Shown piece by piece: positions 27,720 to 36,592 of a stretch of 60,870 bases of DNA. Location: assembly GCA_944391015.1 (NCBI GenBank), contig CALXRZ010000003.1, positions 1-60,870 of the forward strand, in the 5' to 3' direction. This stretch comes from an uncultured Clostridia bacterium (GTDB taxonomy: Bacteria; Bacillota; Clostridia; TANB77; CAG-508). Made by a program: the position numbers and the translations under genes. Within the stretch, counting starts at the first letter, position 1. Every line of letters begins with the position of its first letter. A model generated the notes under the pieces. The model ran no database searches, was not told where the DNA came from, and worked only from the letters and a program-made list of their open reading frames with translations.

Positions 27720-27893
27720 TTATTCTTCCACACTGTTTTCATCCTTTTGTTTTAATTTTTTAATATCTCCATCTGAAAATCCTGCTAATTTTAAACCTTC
27801 TTCTGTATACCAATTTCCAATATATTTTCTATCCTCTATCTTAAATTCTTCATAAGCATCTAAAAATAGTTCTAACGATATTTTATTTTTCAT
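27720..27893 (-). CDS. Small unknown protein, 57 residues
   Basis: An ATG nine bases beyond the stop of the previous gene opens a 57-codon frame ending in TAA. The protein is charged, with KIEDRKYIGNWYTEEGLKLAG and a lysine-rich end. It fills exactly the gap between the 154-residue and 229-residue genes in the same orientation, which supports it as real. The Shine-Dalgarno site is weak, so it may be translated by coupling. Confidence 0.6.
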   Translation of the reverse strand: MKNKISLELFLDAYEEFKIEDRKYIGNWYTEEGLKLAGFSDGDIKKLKQKDENSVEE

Positions 27894-27901
27894 CAAACTA
27901 C

Positions 27902-28366
27902 TTATAGCTTTAAGTCTTGTGCTATTAGTTCATCTATTTCTTTGTATGTTTTCACTATATTATTTTTTGTAGCTATATAATTATCCCATTTTCGTGTAGA
28001 TTCATAGTATGCATTAAAGAAATGAACCACATTTTCTTCCTGCTTTAAGAAATTCGTTTTTAAATCTTGTAGTCTTTTTATTTCATCACTTATTAGTTTT
28101 CTTACACTATCATAATGTTTGCAGTTTATTCTTTTTATTACCTCCATATCTGGATAATTTTTTATTAGATTTTTATATATGCTTATTTTTTCATCAATGC
28201 TCATTCTTTTATTTCTATAAACTAAAACTGCTAATTCTTCTGTATTGAATTTATGCTTTATTTTTCGACAATAATTTCCAATAGATAGTGAATTTATTAA
28301 ATCATATTCATCTAATATTTTTTCTTCTGTGTCATTTATTTTCTTTTCTATCATAGCATTTTTCAA
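27902..28366 (-). CDS. Unknown protein of mobile-element type, 154 residues
   Basis: First gene of the cassette. The segment SIGNYCRKIKHKFNTEELAVLVYRN followed by SIDEKISIYKNLI and VIKRINCKHYDSVRKLI has a pattern I have seen in hypothetical proteins of Clostridia mobile elements; its function is unknown. Helical, with a basic centre. The start is a TTG about ten bases after AGGAG; the next ATG is too far from the site. A promoter is likely in the 100 bases upstream, which follow the WYL gene terminator. Confidence 0.6.
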   Translation of the reverse strand: MKNAMIEKKINDTEEKILDEYDLINSLSIGNYCRKIKHKFNTEELAVLVYRNKRMSIDEKISIYKNLIKNYPDMEVIKRINCKHYDSVRKLISDEIKRLQDLKTNFLKQEENVVHFFNAYYESTRKWDNYIATKNNIVKTYKEIDELIAQDLKL

Positions 28367-28470
28367 ATTATATCAACTCCTATACTTTCTTATAAAACAT
28401 TTAATTATAAAGCTTATTATTTTTATTAAATGCACTTAACGACTTAAAATTGTTTTCCTGTTATAACACC

Positions 28471-28516
28471 AAAAAAAGATAACTAATACATTTTAATTAT
28501 ATTAGCTATCTTTTTT
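28471..28516. terminator. Terminator after the WYL regulator gene
   Basis: Arms AAAAAAAGATAACTAATA and TATTAGCTATCTTTTTT with one mismatch. It separates the WYL gene from the replication-like cassette. Confidence 0.75.
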
Positions 28517-28620
28517 ATATACAATATGCGTGGTCAAGTATTGTATTCTTGTTTAAGTAAATTTAGTATATAACAATTTACAATTTAAATTTTTTAGAGA
28601 ATAAGTATATATTTTTTTAT

Positions 28621-29610
28621 TTACTTGTATCTTTTTTCAGCATCTTCAATTACTTTCTTTATTTCGCTAACTAGGCTCTCTGGCTTCTTTATTGTTACCA
28701 TATCCAAGTTTCTCATTGTCCATAATTTAAAGCCTAAAGGATTTGCCTTTATTTTCATTATAAATTTTTTCTTGTTTATTGGAATTACTTCTAGTTTTTT
28801 TCCAAACTTTTCATACACTTCACCTAATAAGTATTCATCACATTCAGCCTCTATTTCTACTTCATTTCCACTAAATACTTCTACTGAGGTTTCTACGTAT
28901 TCTTCTATCTCTTTTTCTGTTTTTGTAATTTCCACTTTTTCTTGTAACTCTGTTAAATTTTTTATTCTATCTAATCTATAATGGAAAAACTCTTCATTGC
29001 CATCTTTTATTCCCAGCATATAAAATTGTTGTTTATCATACAAGATTGCATAAGGAGATACAACTGGTTTACTTACTATTTGTTTTTTTATTCTATCTCC
29101 CTCTATACAGTATTTCCAATATTCAAATTTCACTTTGTTTTTATTAGCAATACTATTAGAAATATCCTCTATGTTTTTTATTACCTCTATATTACTTGTC
29201 CTACCTTTTGGTGAATATATACGATAGTTTTTTAGTTTTTCGTTTTCATATATATTTTGTAAATTTTTGCACTTTTCTATTATTGCTTTTGATAGTTTTT
29301 CTTCAATGAATGTCGAATAACTAAAGGTATCTATAATTGCTCTTATCTCTCCCGGCTCGAAATCAGTTTCTGGGTCATTGTTTATATAGTAGCCTTCTTT
29401 GTTATCATTATATGTGCTTATGTCATAGCCAAATTTTTGTTGTAGTAAAATAATGTTTCTTCTTATTGTTCGTGTGTCTATTTCTACATTGTACTCGTCT
29501 ATTATTTTATCTCTTATTTGTTGTGTTGATAGTTTGTGTTGCTCATCAGTATATTTTTTTAATATATTTAGTATGTATAATATGTTTCCATTTTTTTCAT
29601 ATAATTCCAT
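28621..29610 (-). CDS. WYL-domain transcriptional regulator
   Basis: The N-terminal winged helix (about 1-70, DTRTIRRNIILLQQKFGYDI) is followed by a WYL domain at about 150-225 (VSPYAILYDKQQFYMLGIKDG) and a C-terminal WCX extension. WYL regulators sense nucleic acid or nucleotide ligands and often control phage-defence islands and DNA-repair genes. Here it sits between the replication-like cassette and the nuclease genes, all on one strand, so it may regulate either. CGGAGAT precedes the ATG. It has no CATG site and may be older in this genome than its neighbours. Confidence 0.88.
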   Translation of the reverse strand: MELYEKNGNILYILNILKKYTDEQHKLSTQQIRDKIIDEYNVEIDTRTIRRNIILLQQKFGYDISTYNDNKEGYYINNDPETDFEPGEIRAIIDTFSYSTFIEEKLSKAIIEKCKNLQNIYENEKLKNYRIYSPKGRTSNIEVIKNIEDISNSIANKNKVKFEYWKYCIEGDRIKKQIVSKPVVSPYAILYDKQQFYMLGIKDGNEEFFHYRLDRIKNLTELQEKVEITKTEKEIEEYVETSVEVFSGNEVEIEAECDEYLLGEVYEKFGKKLEVIPINKKKFIMKIKANPLGFKLWTMRNLDMVTIKKPESLVSEIKKVIEDAEKRYK

Positions 29611-29797
29611 AACTTTATCTCCGATTCTAATTATTATTTATAACTCTCTTAACAAATACATTTTTCTTTTTAGAATTTTAATCTTTATTTGCTTAAAAAA
29701 ATTCAAAATGATATCTTGTTATAATAAGCATTATCAAATAAATTTTCATTTTTTTATCTTCTATACACCTTATAATTTTACAAAACTTATATATAAT

Positions 29798-30841
29798 TTA
29801 TGATTTTTTATTAAGTATTTTTATAGCATTTATAAATTTTATTTCTATATCTTCTCTTAATTTATCATTAATATTATCATAATGTTGATTATGTAATGTA
29901 TCTAAAAAATCCTCATAGTATTTATAAAATAAATCATTTTTTAATCTAATATCATTTTTATATGCTTTGAAAAAATTATATAAATCATCATAAGTAATAA
30001 TTCTATATATTTCTTTAATTTCTTTATAATCTTTTTCTAGATTTTTAATTTCATTTTCTATTTGCAAGACATTATAATTTGGAATAAATATCATTCCCAA
30101 TATTTTTCTTTGCTCTTTTTGATTATTTTCATCATCCTTTTTATACTTTCCATTTTCTACATCACTTATATAATCAGATAATTGTGTGGTCCCCTTTTCT
30201 TTATCAACATGATGTAATTGGGCTTTGATTTTATTTTCGATTATAATTATATTTTTAGAACCTATTGCTAGCATATCCATTCTTCCACTTCCAGATTTTG
30301 ATTCTTTATACAATGAATAATTATCAACTGGAAATTTCTTAATTTCTTTGCTGTTCATAATAAAATCTGACACAAACAATTCAAACATTGAATGTTCATC
30401 TATTTTTCGCGTAAACCAATAAAAGAGCATATTAGTGTAAATTTGTTCATCATCTTCCTTTTGACACATATGTAAAAAATTTATATTATTTTCTTTAGAA
30501 TATTTCTCTATATTTACTTTTTCTGTAGTATCTTCTTTTTCCCAGTTATCATTTTCTAATAATTGCTTCATACTTTCATAATTTTTCTTTTCTTCATTTT
30601 TATTAATTATAGCATACATTTTTTGACTTGGTAATTGTCGTATTTTTTCTTTTATTTCTTTATTCTTTTTTTTCTTTACTGTATCTTTTAAAATAATATA
30701 TTCTTCTGGATTCTTTACAACTTGTGGGTTTTCTTTAACAAAAGAATCATTACATATATATATATCTTTTTTAGCTTTTAATATTTTACTTACTTTATAA
30801 GTTATATATATAGCTTCAGCATTTCCCTTATTATGCTCCAT
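29798..30841 (-). CDS. PD-(D/E)XK nuclease, downstream part of a frameshifted gene
   Basis: The catalytic core is at about residues 185-205: GRMDMLAIG supplies the Asp and IIIIENKIKA supplies the E-x-K, as in the PDDEXK_4 family. Later segments (TTQLSDYISDVENGKYK, ILGMIFIPNY) fit the family. The nominal ATG has no ribosome binding site and the frame stays open upstream to the stop of the 87-residue gene. Adding one A to the A7 run there would join both into one protein of about 470 residues. Probably a DNA nuclease of a defence system, but the target is unknown. Confidence 0.75.
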   Translation of the reverse strand: MEHNKGNAEAIYITYKVSKILKAKKDIYICNDSFVKENPQVVKNPEEYIILKDTVKKKKNKEIKEKIRQLPSQKMYAIINKNEEKKNYESMKQLLENDNWEKEDTTEKVNIEKYSKENNINFLHMCQKEDDEQIYTNMLFYWFTRKIDEHSMFELFVSDFIMNSKEIKKFPVDNYSLYKESKSGSGRMDMLAIGSKNIIIIENKIKAQLHHVDKEKGTTQLSDYISDVENGKYKKDDENNQKEQRKILGMIFIPNYNVLQIENEIKNLEKDYKEIKEIYRIITYDDLYNFFKAYKNDIRLKNDLFYKYYEDFLDTLHNQHYDNINDKLREDIEIKFINAIKILNKKS

Positions 30842-30942
30842 TATGTCATATAATTTTTGCTTTCCATATTTTATATTCTTTTTATCAATAATCTTCCTTT
30901 GTGCATCATTTATTTTTTCATCTCCACGTTCCTTCTCTATGT

Positions 30943-31206
30943 CTATTTTTTTATTATTTCATCATTTCTATCAATTTCTGCCATAGCTAATACTTTTACT
31001 CTATTATTTTCAAGCCCTGTAGTAAAAATAATATAATTTATTTTTTCATAATGACCAGCTCTCATTCCTCCATAAGCAGGTACATAAATATATTCTTCAT
31101 TATTATCTGTTTTAAAAAAGTTTATAATCTCATGCCCTATATTTTCATTATTGAATTCACCCACATACATTTTTACAATTAATACTTCTTCTCCAATTTC
31201 TTTCAT
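30943..31206 (-). CDS. N-terminal part of the frameshifted nuclease gene
   Basis: Eighty-seven residues with a strong AAGGGGGAG site, 11 bases after the DUF2779 gene. The centre YIYVPAYGGMRAGHYEKINYI forms a compact beta unit I do not recognise. The frame ends in TAG straight after AAAAAAA (T7 on the plus strand, 30946-30952). The minus-one neighbour frame continues without a stop (KKIDIEKERGDEKINDAQ) into the nuclease. Either the pair is one gene with a slip site, or a broken gene, or a base-calling error at the homopolymer. Confidence 0.65.
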   Translation of the reverse strand: MKEIGEEVLIVKMYVGEFNNENIGHEIINFFKTDNNEEYIYVPAYGGMRAGHYEKINYIIFTTGLENNRVKVLAMAEIDRNDEIIKK

Positions 31207-31217
31207 AAGACTCCCCC

Positions 31218-32714
31218 TTATATTATTTTTTTAAATTTCATCCATATTTTTACCATAGCATAAGTATCTAATTGACAATATAATAATAAACCTCTTCTTA
31301 GTTCTTCTTGCTCTTGTTTTGATTTTCCTTTTAGACTTAAAAAAGTGGCAGATGCTTCTTCTCCATTATGTACTACTGGCAAATTATGATAATTAAGTTC
31401 TGGGTCATCCGGATATAATGCTGGCAACACTTTTTTTATTGAAGCAGAGCCTTCCATTTCTTTCATATAATATTGTCTTTTTTTAAACGGTGGTAAAAAG
31501 TCTACCATATTATTGTTTATTCTCATAAGTTCTTGTTTTAAATCTGGAAAAATTTCTCCAAGTTCGTTTATTCTTGAATGTTCAAAATTCATATTATATA
31601 CAATTACACTACCATTTTTAGGAATATCTTTTATCATACTTTCTGCAAAATGTCTTAGGAAATCTTTATCTTCTATTTCCGCTAAAAACTCCTTATGCTG
31701 TATTGGTGCTCCCTCTTTTTCAATTATATGGAGTGAATATTGAAACGGTAATTGCTGATATGGTTTCGTTCCTTCATACTCTGGAATTGCTAACTGAAAA
31801 GTTTCAAAATCTATAAAATATAGTGGATATTTTATAGATTTTAATAATTCTTTAATTGGTTCTTTTTCTATCTTAGGTTCTTTATTGTTTATCTCGAAAT
31901 CGATCTGTTCTAAATACTTTGAATTAAGATTTTCATATTGTAATTCTTTAAAGCTTATCTTTCCCTCATAATATTTTTCAAATTTTTTGTCATTATGCAT
32001 TCCACCTTTTATATCAAAAACATTCGGCTTTGGTAAATCCTTTATACAATATTCCCAATACTCACATTGGTATGGATTTACACATTGCATTCCAATTAGC
32101 TCTTGAGGTTCATTATTTTCTTTATATTTATTCATATAAATATTTATCTGATCAATATTCTCTTTTATTTCATCATACTTGTCTTTTGCAATTTCTGTAA
32201 TATCTTCTACATTAAATAACTTATTTAATTCAAGCTTTCCATGTCGTATATATTGATTATTTATATACACTATACTGACCTTTTTCACATTATAACCTAA
32301 ACTACTTAAAACATAATATTGATATGAAGCATCATCAAGATAAATATCACTTATTTCTGTTGAGCTTTTAACTTCATATATTTCTAGTCCCTCTGGATTA
32401 TTTTTTAAAATATCTACACTGCAAAAATTATTATTATAATTAAAAGATGCCTCTGTTATTATATTTACTTTATTTTCTATTGCATATTTTGTATCTTCTA
32501 TCATTTTAGATAAATCTTTATTATATGGTATATTAGTATAATTTCCAAATAGCCCTCTTGCTAACTCTCCAACTTTAGTTCCATTATTTAAAATATTTTC
32601 TCTTGCTTTTATAATTTTCTCTTCTTCTCTATATTTATCTAGCCATAAAATTTTTTTGCATTGTATTGCTCTGCAATATTTAGATTTTGACAAATGGATT
32701 ACATTTTCTATCAT
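31218..32714 (-). CDS. DUF2779 protein: Cas4/RecB-like nuclease joined to DEDD-type exonuclease
   Basis: The N-terminal 225 residues look like a Cas4-type PD-(D/E)XK nuclease: LSKSKYCRAIQCKKILWL at the start, CSVDIL and EVKSS (near 117) as the catalytic Asp and E-x-K, and a C-X6-C-X5-C cluster near 209-222 that with Cys14 could bind 4Fe-4S. The C-terminal half has an RNase H-like exonuclease pattern: YFIDFETF near 300, VYNMNFEHSRI near 375, and YCQLDTYAM near 485. Both sets of catalytic residues seem present. It precedes the frameshifted nuclease in one transcript. Confidence 0.85.
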   Translation of the reverse strand: MIENVIHLSKSKYCRAIQCKKILWLDKYREEEKIIKARENILNNGTKVGELARGLFGNYTNIPYNKDLSKMIEDTKYAIENKVNIITEASFNYNNNFCSVDILKNNPEGLEIYEVKSSTEISDIYLDDASYQYYVLSSLGYNVKKVSIVYINNQYIRHGKLELNKLFNVEDITEIAKDKYDEIKENIDQINIYMNKYKENNEPQELIGMQCVNPYQCEYWEYCIKDLPKPNVFDIKGGMHNDKKFEKYYEGKISFKELQYENLNSKYLEQIDFEINNKEPKIEKEPIKELLKSIKYPLYFIDFETFQLAIPEYEGTKPYQQLPFQYSLHIIEKEGAPIQHKEFLAEIEDKDFLRHFAESMIKDIPKNGSVIVYNMNFEHSRINELGEIFPDLKQELMRINNNMVDFLPPFKKRQYYMKEMEGSASIKKVLPALYPDDPELNYHNLPVVHNGEEASATFLSLKGKSKQEQEELRRGLLLYCQLDTYAMVKIWMKFKKII

Positions 32715-32866
32715 CTACTTACTCCCTTTTTGTAAATATTATCATTTTATATTCGTTTTGTAAATATTGCTTGGACATAAATTGCATGATAATTTCAAAT
32801 ATTTATTTTCTTCTTTCGTATTGCGAAGAACTTTTACTCTTCGTTGCTTATATTCTTTCTATCCAA

Positions 32867-35365
32867 TTACTTTTCTATTTCGTCATCATTATCTATATTT
32901 CTATAGAATTTTCTATTGCTTTTTAAAAAATAAAATAATTCGAGAAATCTAGGTTCACTAAATTTTTGTTTGTAGATAGTTCCAAGTCTAAATATTGCTT
33001 TATTTGCTTTACATTCTATATAAAATTCGTCTACTAAAACTTTTCTTCCATCATAGCTAGTTTCATATTTTCCTTGACTGATATTATAATTTTTTAATAA
33101 TTCATCTTTAATTTTTTCCTTTGCTATCTTTTTATGCAAATATGCACCTTTCTTTTCAAAATATAAACAGGTCTCGGTCAAAGCCCATCCATCTACTCCA
33201 ATTTTATTAAATGCTTTACACGTATCCACAATAAATTTATAATAATCAAAGGTAAGTGATTTGTTTTCCCCAAATAAACGTATATCTTCTTCTGTTCTTT
33301 TCCATAATCCTAAACGACTTGCACTACAATAATATTTCGTATGAGCTGTTGGACTATCAGGCACTTTTGTAAATTTTTCATTAAAATAAGCAAAATCTAC
33401 ATCATTTAAGTTTTTTCTTAAATAATCTTCTAGTATTTCCCTTGTCATTATTTCATATTCTGTAACTCTTCCTTTGTCCTTAATGTACTGTAATACTTCC
33501 TCTTTAGTAAATTTCCCCTTACTAAAGTCTTCCATTAGGTATGCATACATTGCTAAATATTGACCTATGCGCAATCCTGTTCTTAAATAGTAATAAAATC
33601 TATGTCCTAAATCAATACCATTTTTCCTTGCATTTTTATTATAATCTCTAATTGTTTGAATTAGAAATTTATAATATTCCATATTTTGATAACCATATCC
33701 GTTAGATGGATTAGAACGTGGATATAATCCCTTGTTTATATTTTCTGCAAATTTCCACCCGTCATTATAATCTTCCCAAAATCCATTATATGCTTTTTCT
33801 AAGTTTGTTGTTTTCCACAATTTAAGTATATCTTTTGCCATTGTTGATGGATTAAATTTATATATTTGCAAATTAGAGTTCTGTAAATATTCAGGGTTTA
33901 TTTGATCAAGACAACAATATTTATAAGGATTATCTTTAAAATCAGCTGTATATAACATTAGAGTAAATAGTCCATCTCTACCATATTTTTCTATTCTTAA
34001 TAGAGCAACAAGTTTATCATACTCTTCTAATATATAATTTGAATCTTTTAAAGACAAATGCTTATCCATAAAATTTATTAAGCCAGCATCATTCGATTCT
34101 CTATGAACTTTATCTATTATTTCAGCTATAAATTTAAGATAATACTCTTTTTCTTCTTCGCTTTTTATCTCTATAGGTTCACTTTTGTGTAAATCAAAAT
34201 TTTCAGTTTCAAATGATAAAGCATAATAATAAAATTTCGTTTTATAAAATTTTTCTTTAAAATCAGCTGGAATTTCTTCTCCAAATATTTTAATTAGTCT
34301 TTCGATATTTTCTAATTTATTATAATACTTATGGTAAAATCTATTTATTGTTTCTAGATATAATCTTCCCTCTGCTTCTATAAAAGCATCCGGAAACATT
34401 TTCTTTGCCCAGAGTGGAACATCTAAATAATCACTTTCTATTTCCTCCCATAATTTACTTTGATATTCTGTTGCTTTTTCTAAAAGTCCTCCTCTTGATA
34501 ATAACTTTTCTCTATTTTCTGCTACATATAAGTCCAAATATTTTTTAGCAATTACTATAATTTCTATTTTTTTATCTAAGGGCATTTTTGTATCTAATTT
34601 GTCTAAAGTTTTTCCTTCAATAGTTAAAGGGGTTACGTTCGAAAATGTTTCAATAGCATTTATCGAACTTTTTAAGCTCTCATATACTTCGTCCAATATT
34701 TTGTCTGCAATTTGTTTACTTTCTCTTTCGTCATTTGCTTTTATGAATCTATCAAGAGTAACATTTTCATCAAAGTACGTATATTGTTCACTTTTTACAC
34801 TTTGTTGTAACATATTTATTATTTTAATATTTACAGATAGCCTTGAGATTGCATTATTGATGGCATTTACTTTATTAGTATCGGTTTTATCACTCATAAA
34901 AAACATTTTCTTTTTAGATTTTTTTAATTCATTTTTTCCTAAATCTTCTAATACAATTATTCTTATTTCGCAATTTCTTTTTAATTTTTTTAAATCATCT
35001 AAAATACTATTTATTTCAGCATTATTAAATACTATTTTAACTTTTTTTCTAATTGCTTGCTCTAATGAAACATTACTAGCAAGTGACTTATTTTCATCTA
35101 TGTTTTGATTCAGTCTTTTTCTGATAATTTCCATATATGAATTAGTTTTTTTAGCTATATCATCCCCATAAATAATAAAAGTAGAAAAATCTTCTGAATT
35201 TATTTCTTCAAAAAGTTTTTTTCTACTTTTTTCTTCTTCTTTTGTTAAATTTCTATCTATTTCTATGTCAGATGTGTCTATTATAGATAATTCGATTGTT
35301 TTTGTTGGCTCTATACTACTTTTCTCTTTACGAAACAACTTTTTTAAATAATCTATTAGTATCAT
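32867..35365 (-). CDS. Unknown 832-residue protein in the defence-like region
   Basis: I do not recognise this protein. It is charged and largely helical, with no signal peptide or membrane segment. Recurrent features are aromatic-rich segments (RFYHKYYNKLENIERL, KFYYYALSFETENFD, GHRFYYYLRTGLRIGQYLAM) and a conserved-looking SRLGLWKRTEEDIRLFGENKSL stretch near 685-706. The first 40 residues are basic, then acidic. AGGAGAAGC precedes the ATG. It is the first gene of the minus-strand run towards DUF2779, 150 bases ahead of it. It has no CATG site over 2.5 kb. Confidence 0.6.
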   Translation of the reverse strand: MILIDYLKKLFRKEKSSIEPTKTIELSIIDTSDIEIDRNLTKEEEKSRKKLFEEINSEDFSTFIIYGDDIAKKTNSYMEIIRKRLNQNIDENKSLASNVSLEQAIRKKVKIVFNNAEINSILDDLKKLKRNCEIRIIVLEDLGKNELKKSKKKMFFMSDKTDTNKVNAINNAISRLSVNIKIINMLQQSVKSEQYTYFDENVTLDRFIKANDERESKQIADKILDEVYESLKSSINAIETFSNVTPLTIEGKTLDKLDTKMPLDKKIEIIVIAKKYLDLYVAENREKLLSRGGLLEKATEYQSKLWEEIESDYLDVPLWAKKMFPDAFIEAEGRLYLETINRFYHKYYNKLENIERLIKIFGEEIPADFKEKFYKTKFYYYALSFETENFDLHKSEPIEIKSEEEKEYYLKFIAEIIDKVHRESNDAGLINFMDKHLSLKDSNYILEEYDKLVALLRIEKYGRDGLFTLMLYTADFKDNPYKYCCLDQINPEYLQNSNLQIYKFNPSTMAKDILKLWKTTNLEKAYNGFWEDYNDGWKFAENINKGLYPRSNPSNGYGYQNMEYYKFLIQTIRDYNKNARKNGIDLGHRFYYYLRTGLRIGQYLAMYAYLMEDFSKGKFTKEEVLQYIKDKGRVTEYEIMTREILEDYLRKNLNDVDFAYFNEKFTKVPDSPTAHTKYYCSASRLGLWKRTEEDIRLFGENKSLTFDYYKFIVDTCKAFNKIGVDGWALTETCLYFEKKGAYLHKKIAKEKIKDELLKNYNISQGKYETSYDGRKVLVDEFYIECKANKAIFRLGTIYKQKFSEPRFLELFYFLKSNRKFYRNIDNDDEIEK

Positions 35366-35454
35366 TAGCTTCTCCTATTGTTTAATCTAGTATTTTATCA
35401 AATATAGCCAATTAAATATTGATACTTTGTTATTATAACATATTTGGTAAAATA

Positions 35455-35483
35455 TTGCAATTTACATAAAATCATGCTATAAT
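35455..35483 (+). promoter_or_regulatory. Promoter of the 267-residue gene
   Basis: TTGCAA (35455-35460) and perfect TATAAT (35478-35483) are 17 bases apart and face away from the 832-residue gene. Confidence 0.7.
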
Positions 35484-35560
35484 AAATAAGATTTACGGCA
35501 ATTTGCTGTAGTTGTATTTTTTATTAACCAATCAGGAAATAAATTGAAGGAGATTTTTTT

Positions 35561-36364
35561 ATGGCAATTTCAAATTCATCAAAAGTTCTTTATTTAGCAT
35601 CTTCTGATGGTTCTACTAAAAAGAAAATGCGAAGTAAAGAATGGGAAATTTCCCGGTCTTCTCTGGCTAAAGTTCAAAAGAATCCTACATATAAAGAATG
35701 TAGAGAATATGCTTGCAAAGATATTTGTTTGCATACTCAAATAGAGGAACAGGGCTTTATTTCGGAGCTTCCTCGTGGTAGTAAATTTAGTTTTCTGGTA
35801 AGAGTAGGTACAAAGCTCTCAAATCCCAACGATCCTTCAACCTATTTTGGACAGTTTGAAAATAGAAATTTTATTTCTTTTTCTACTATCAGTAATAGAA
35901 ATGTATCTTATTATGGATTAGGTGGAAATGTCCTTTTTGCCTACAATATGTCCCCTGATTTAATTGCTCACGTTTTTCCAATGGACTGTGACTCCGATCC
36001 TAACGCAGTTAATGAGGAGGATATAACAGAGTTTCCTAGCATTTGGCTTACATTACATGAGCTAAATGAGGCGACATTAAGACTGAAAACTTACAACCAG
36101 ATAACCTGTAGGACTAAGTGCAATGGTAAAATTATTAAACCTGCAAGAATTATTGCTATTGATGCAATAACTCCTGAGGTTGAAGCCATTGCAAGGGCTT
36201 TCGGCATTGGGTGTACTATAGTGCATCCCAATAAAAACGCTATTTGTGAAAAAGGTGATCCTTTCTTTTCTTTTATCCCTGAAAATAAAAGTAAAAGAGA
36301 AGCTATCTTCAAAGAGTTGAAAAAGATGTACTCTCTTGAAGAAAGGCAACGTTTGACACTATAA
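35561..36364 (+). CDS. Unknown protein, single-gene cassette
   Basis: I do not recognise this 267-residue protein. It is soluble, with four cysteines clustered at about 48-56 (ECREYACKDICLHTQ) that could bind metal, and ends in a basic tail (ENKSKREAIFKEL). The gene is richer in G+C than its neighbours, is on the opposite strand, has a near-consensus promoter, AAGGAG before the ATG, and its own terminator. These suggest a separately acquired cassette; one CATG site agrees. Similar cassettes lie at 36593, 44910 and 59757. Confidence 0.65.
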   Translation: MAISNSSKVLYLASSDGSTKKKMRSKEWEISRSSLAKVQKNPTYKECREYACKDICLHTQIEEQGFISELPRGSKFSFLVRVGTKLSNPNDPSTYFGQFENRNFISFSTISNRNVSYYGLGGNVLFAYNMSPDLIAHVFPMDCDSDPNAVNEEDITEFPSIWLTLHELNEATLRLKTYNQITCRTKCNGKIIKPARIIAIDAITPEVEAIARAFGIGCTIVHPNKNAICEKGDPFFSFIPENKSKREAIFKELKKMYSLEERQRLTL

Positions 36365-36375
36365 TTCTGATTATG

Positions 36376-36411
36376 AAAAGGCAACAATTTATTTAAGAAT
36401 TGTTGTCTTTT
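36376..36411 (+). terminator. Terminator after the 267-residue gene
   Basis: Arms AAAAGGCAACAATT and AATTGTTGTCTTTT with one wobble, followed by CTTGTTTTTT. Confidence 0.85.
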
Positions 36412-36509
36412 CTTGTTTTTTCCAATTCTAAGTTTCCGACTGGAATGAGTAAATCTTAAACGTGATAACAATTTCGGTCCAAGGAAACTTAGCCTTGTTG
36501 TACATAAAA

Positions 36510-36551
36510 ACCAATGGCAACTCCGATAAATTTATCAGAATTGCCATTGGT
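36510..36551 (-). terminator. Terminator after the VanW gene
   Basis: Arms ACCAATGGCAA and TTGCCATTGGT, with an inner GATAAA/TTTATC stem. Confidence 0.75.
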
Positions 36552-36592
36552 CTAGATTACTTCAATTTTTCTTCTAAAGTAGAAGAGCGCAT

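Noticed and set aside
34599-35108. Plus-strand frame of 169 codons, hydrophobic
   Set aside because: Antisense to the 832-residue gene; hydrophobicity comes from the complement of charged, AT-rich codons.
22128-35365. CRISPR array or cas operon
   Set aside because: No regularly spaced repeats are present; the Cas4-like half of the DUF2779 protein is not linked to any other cas gene.
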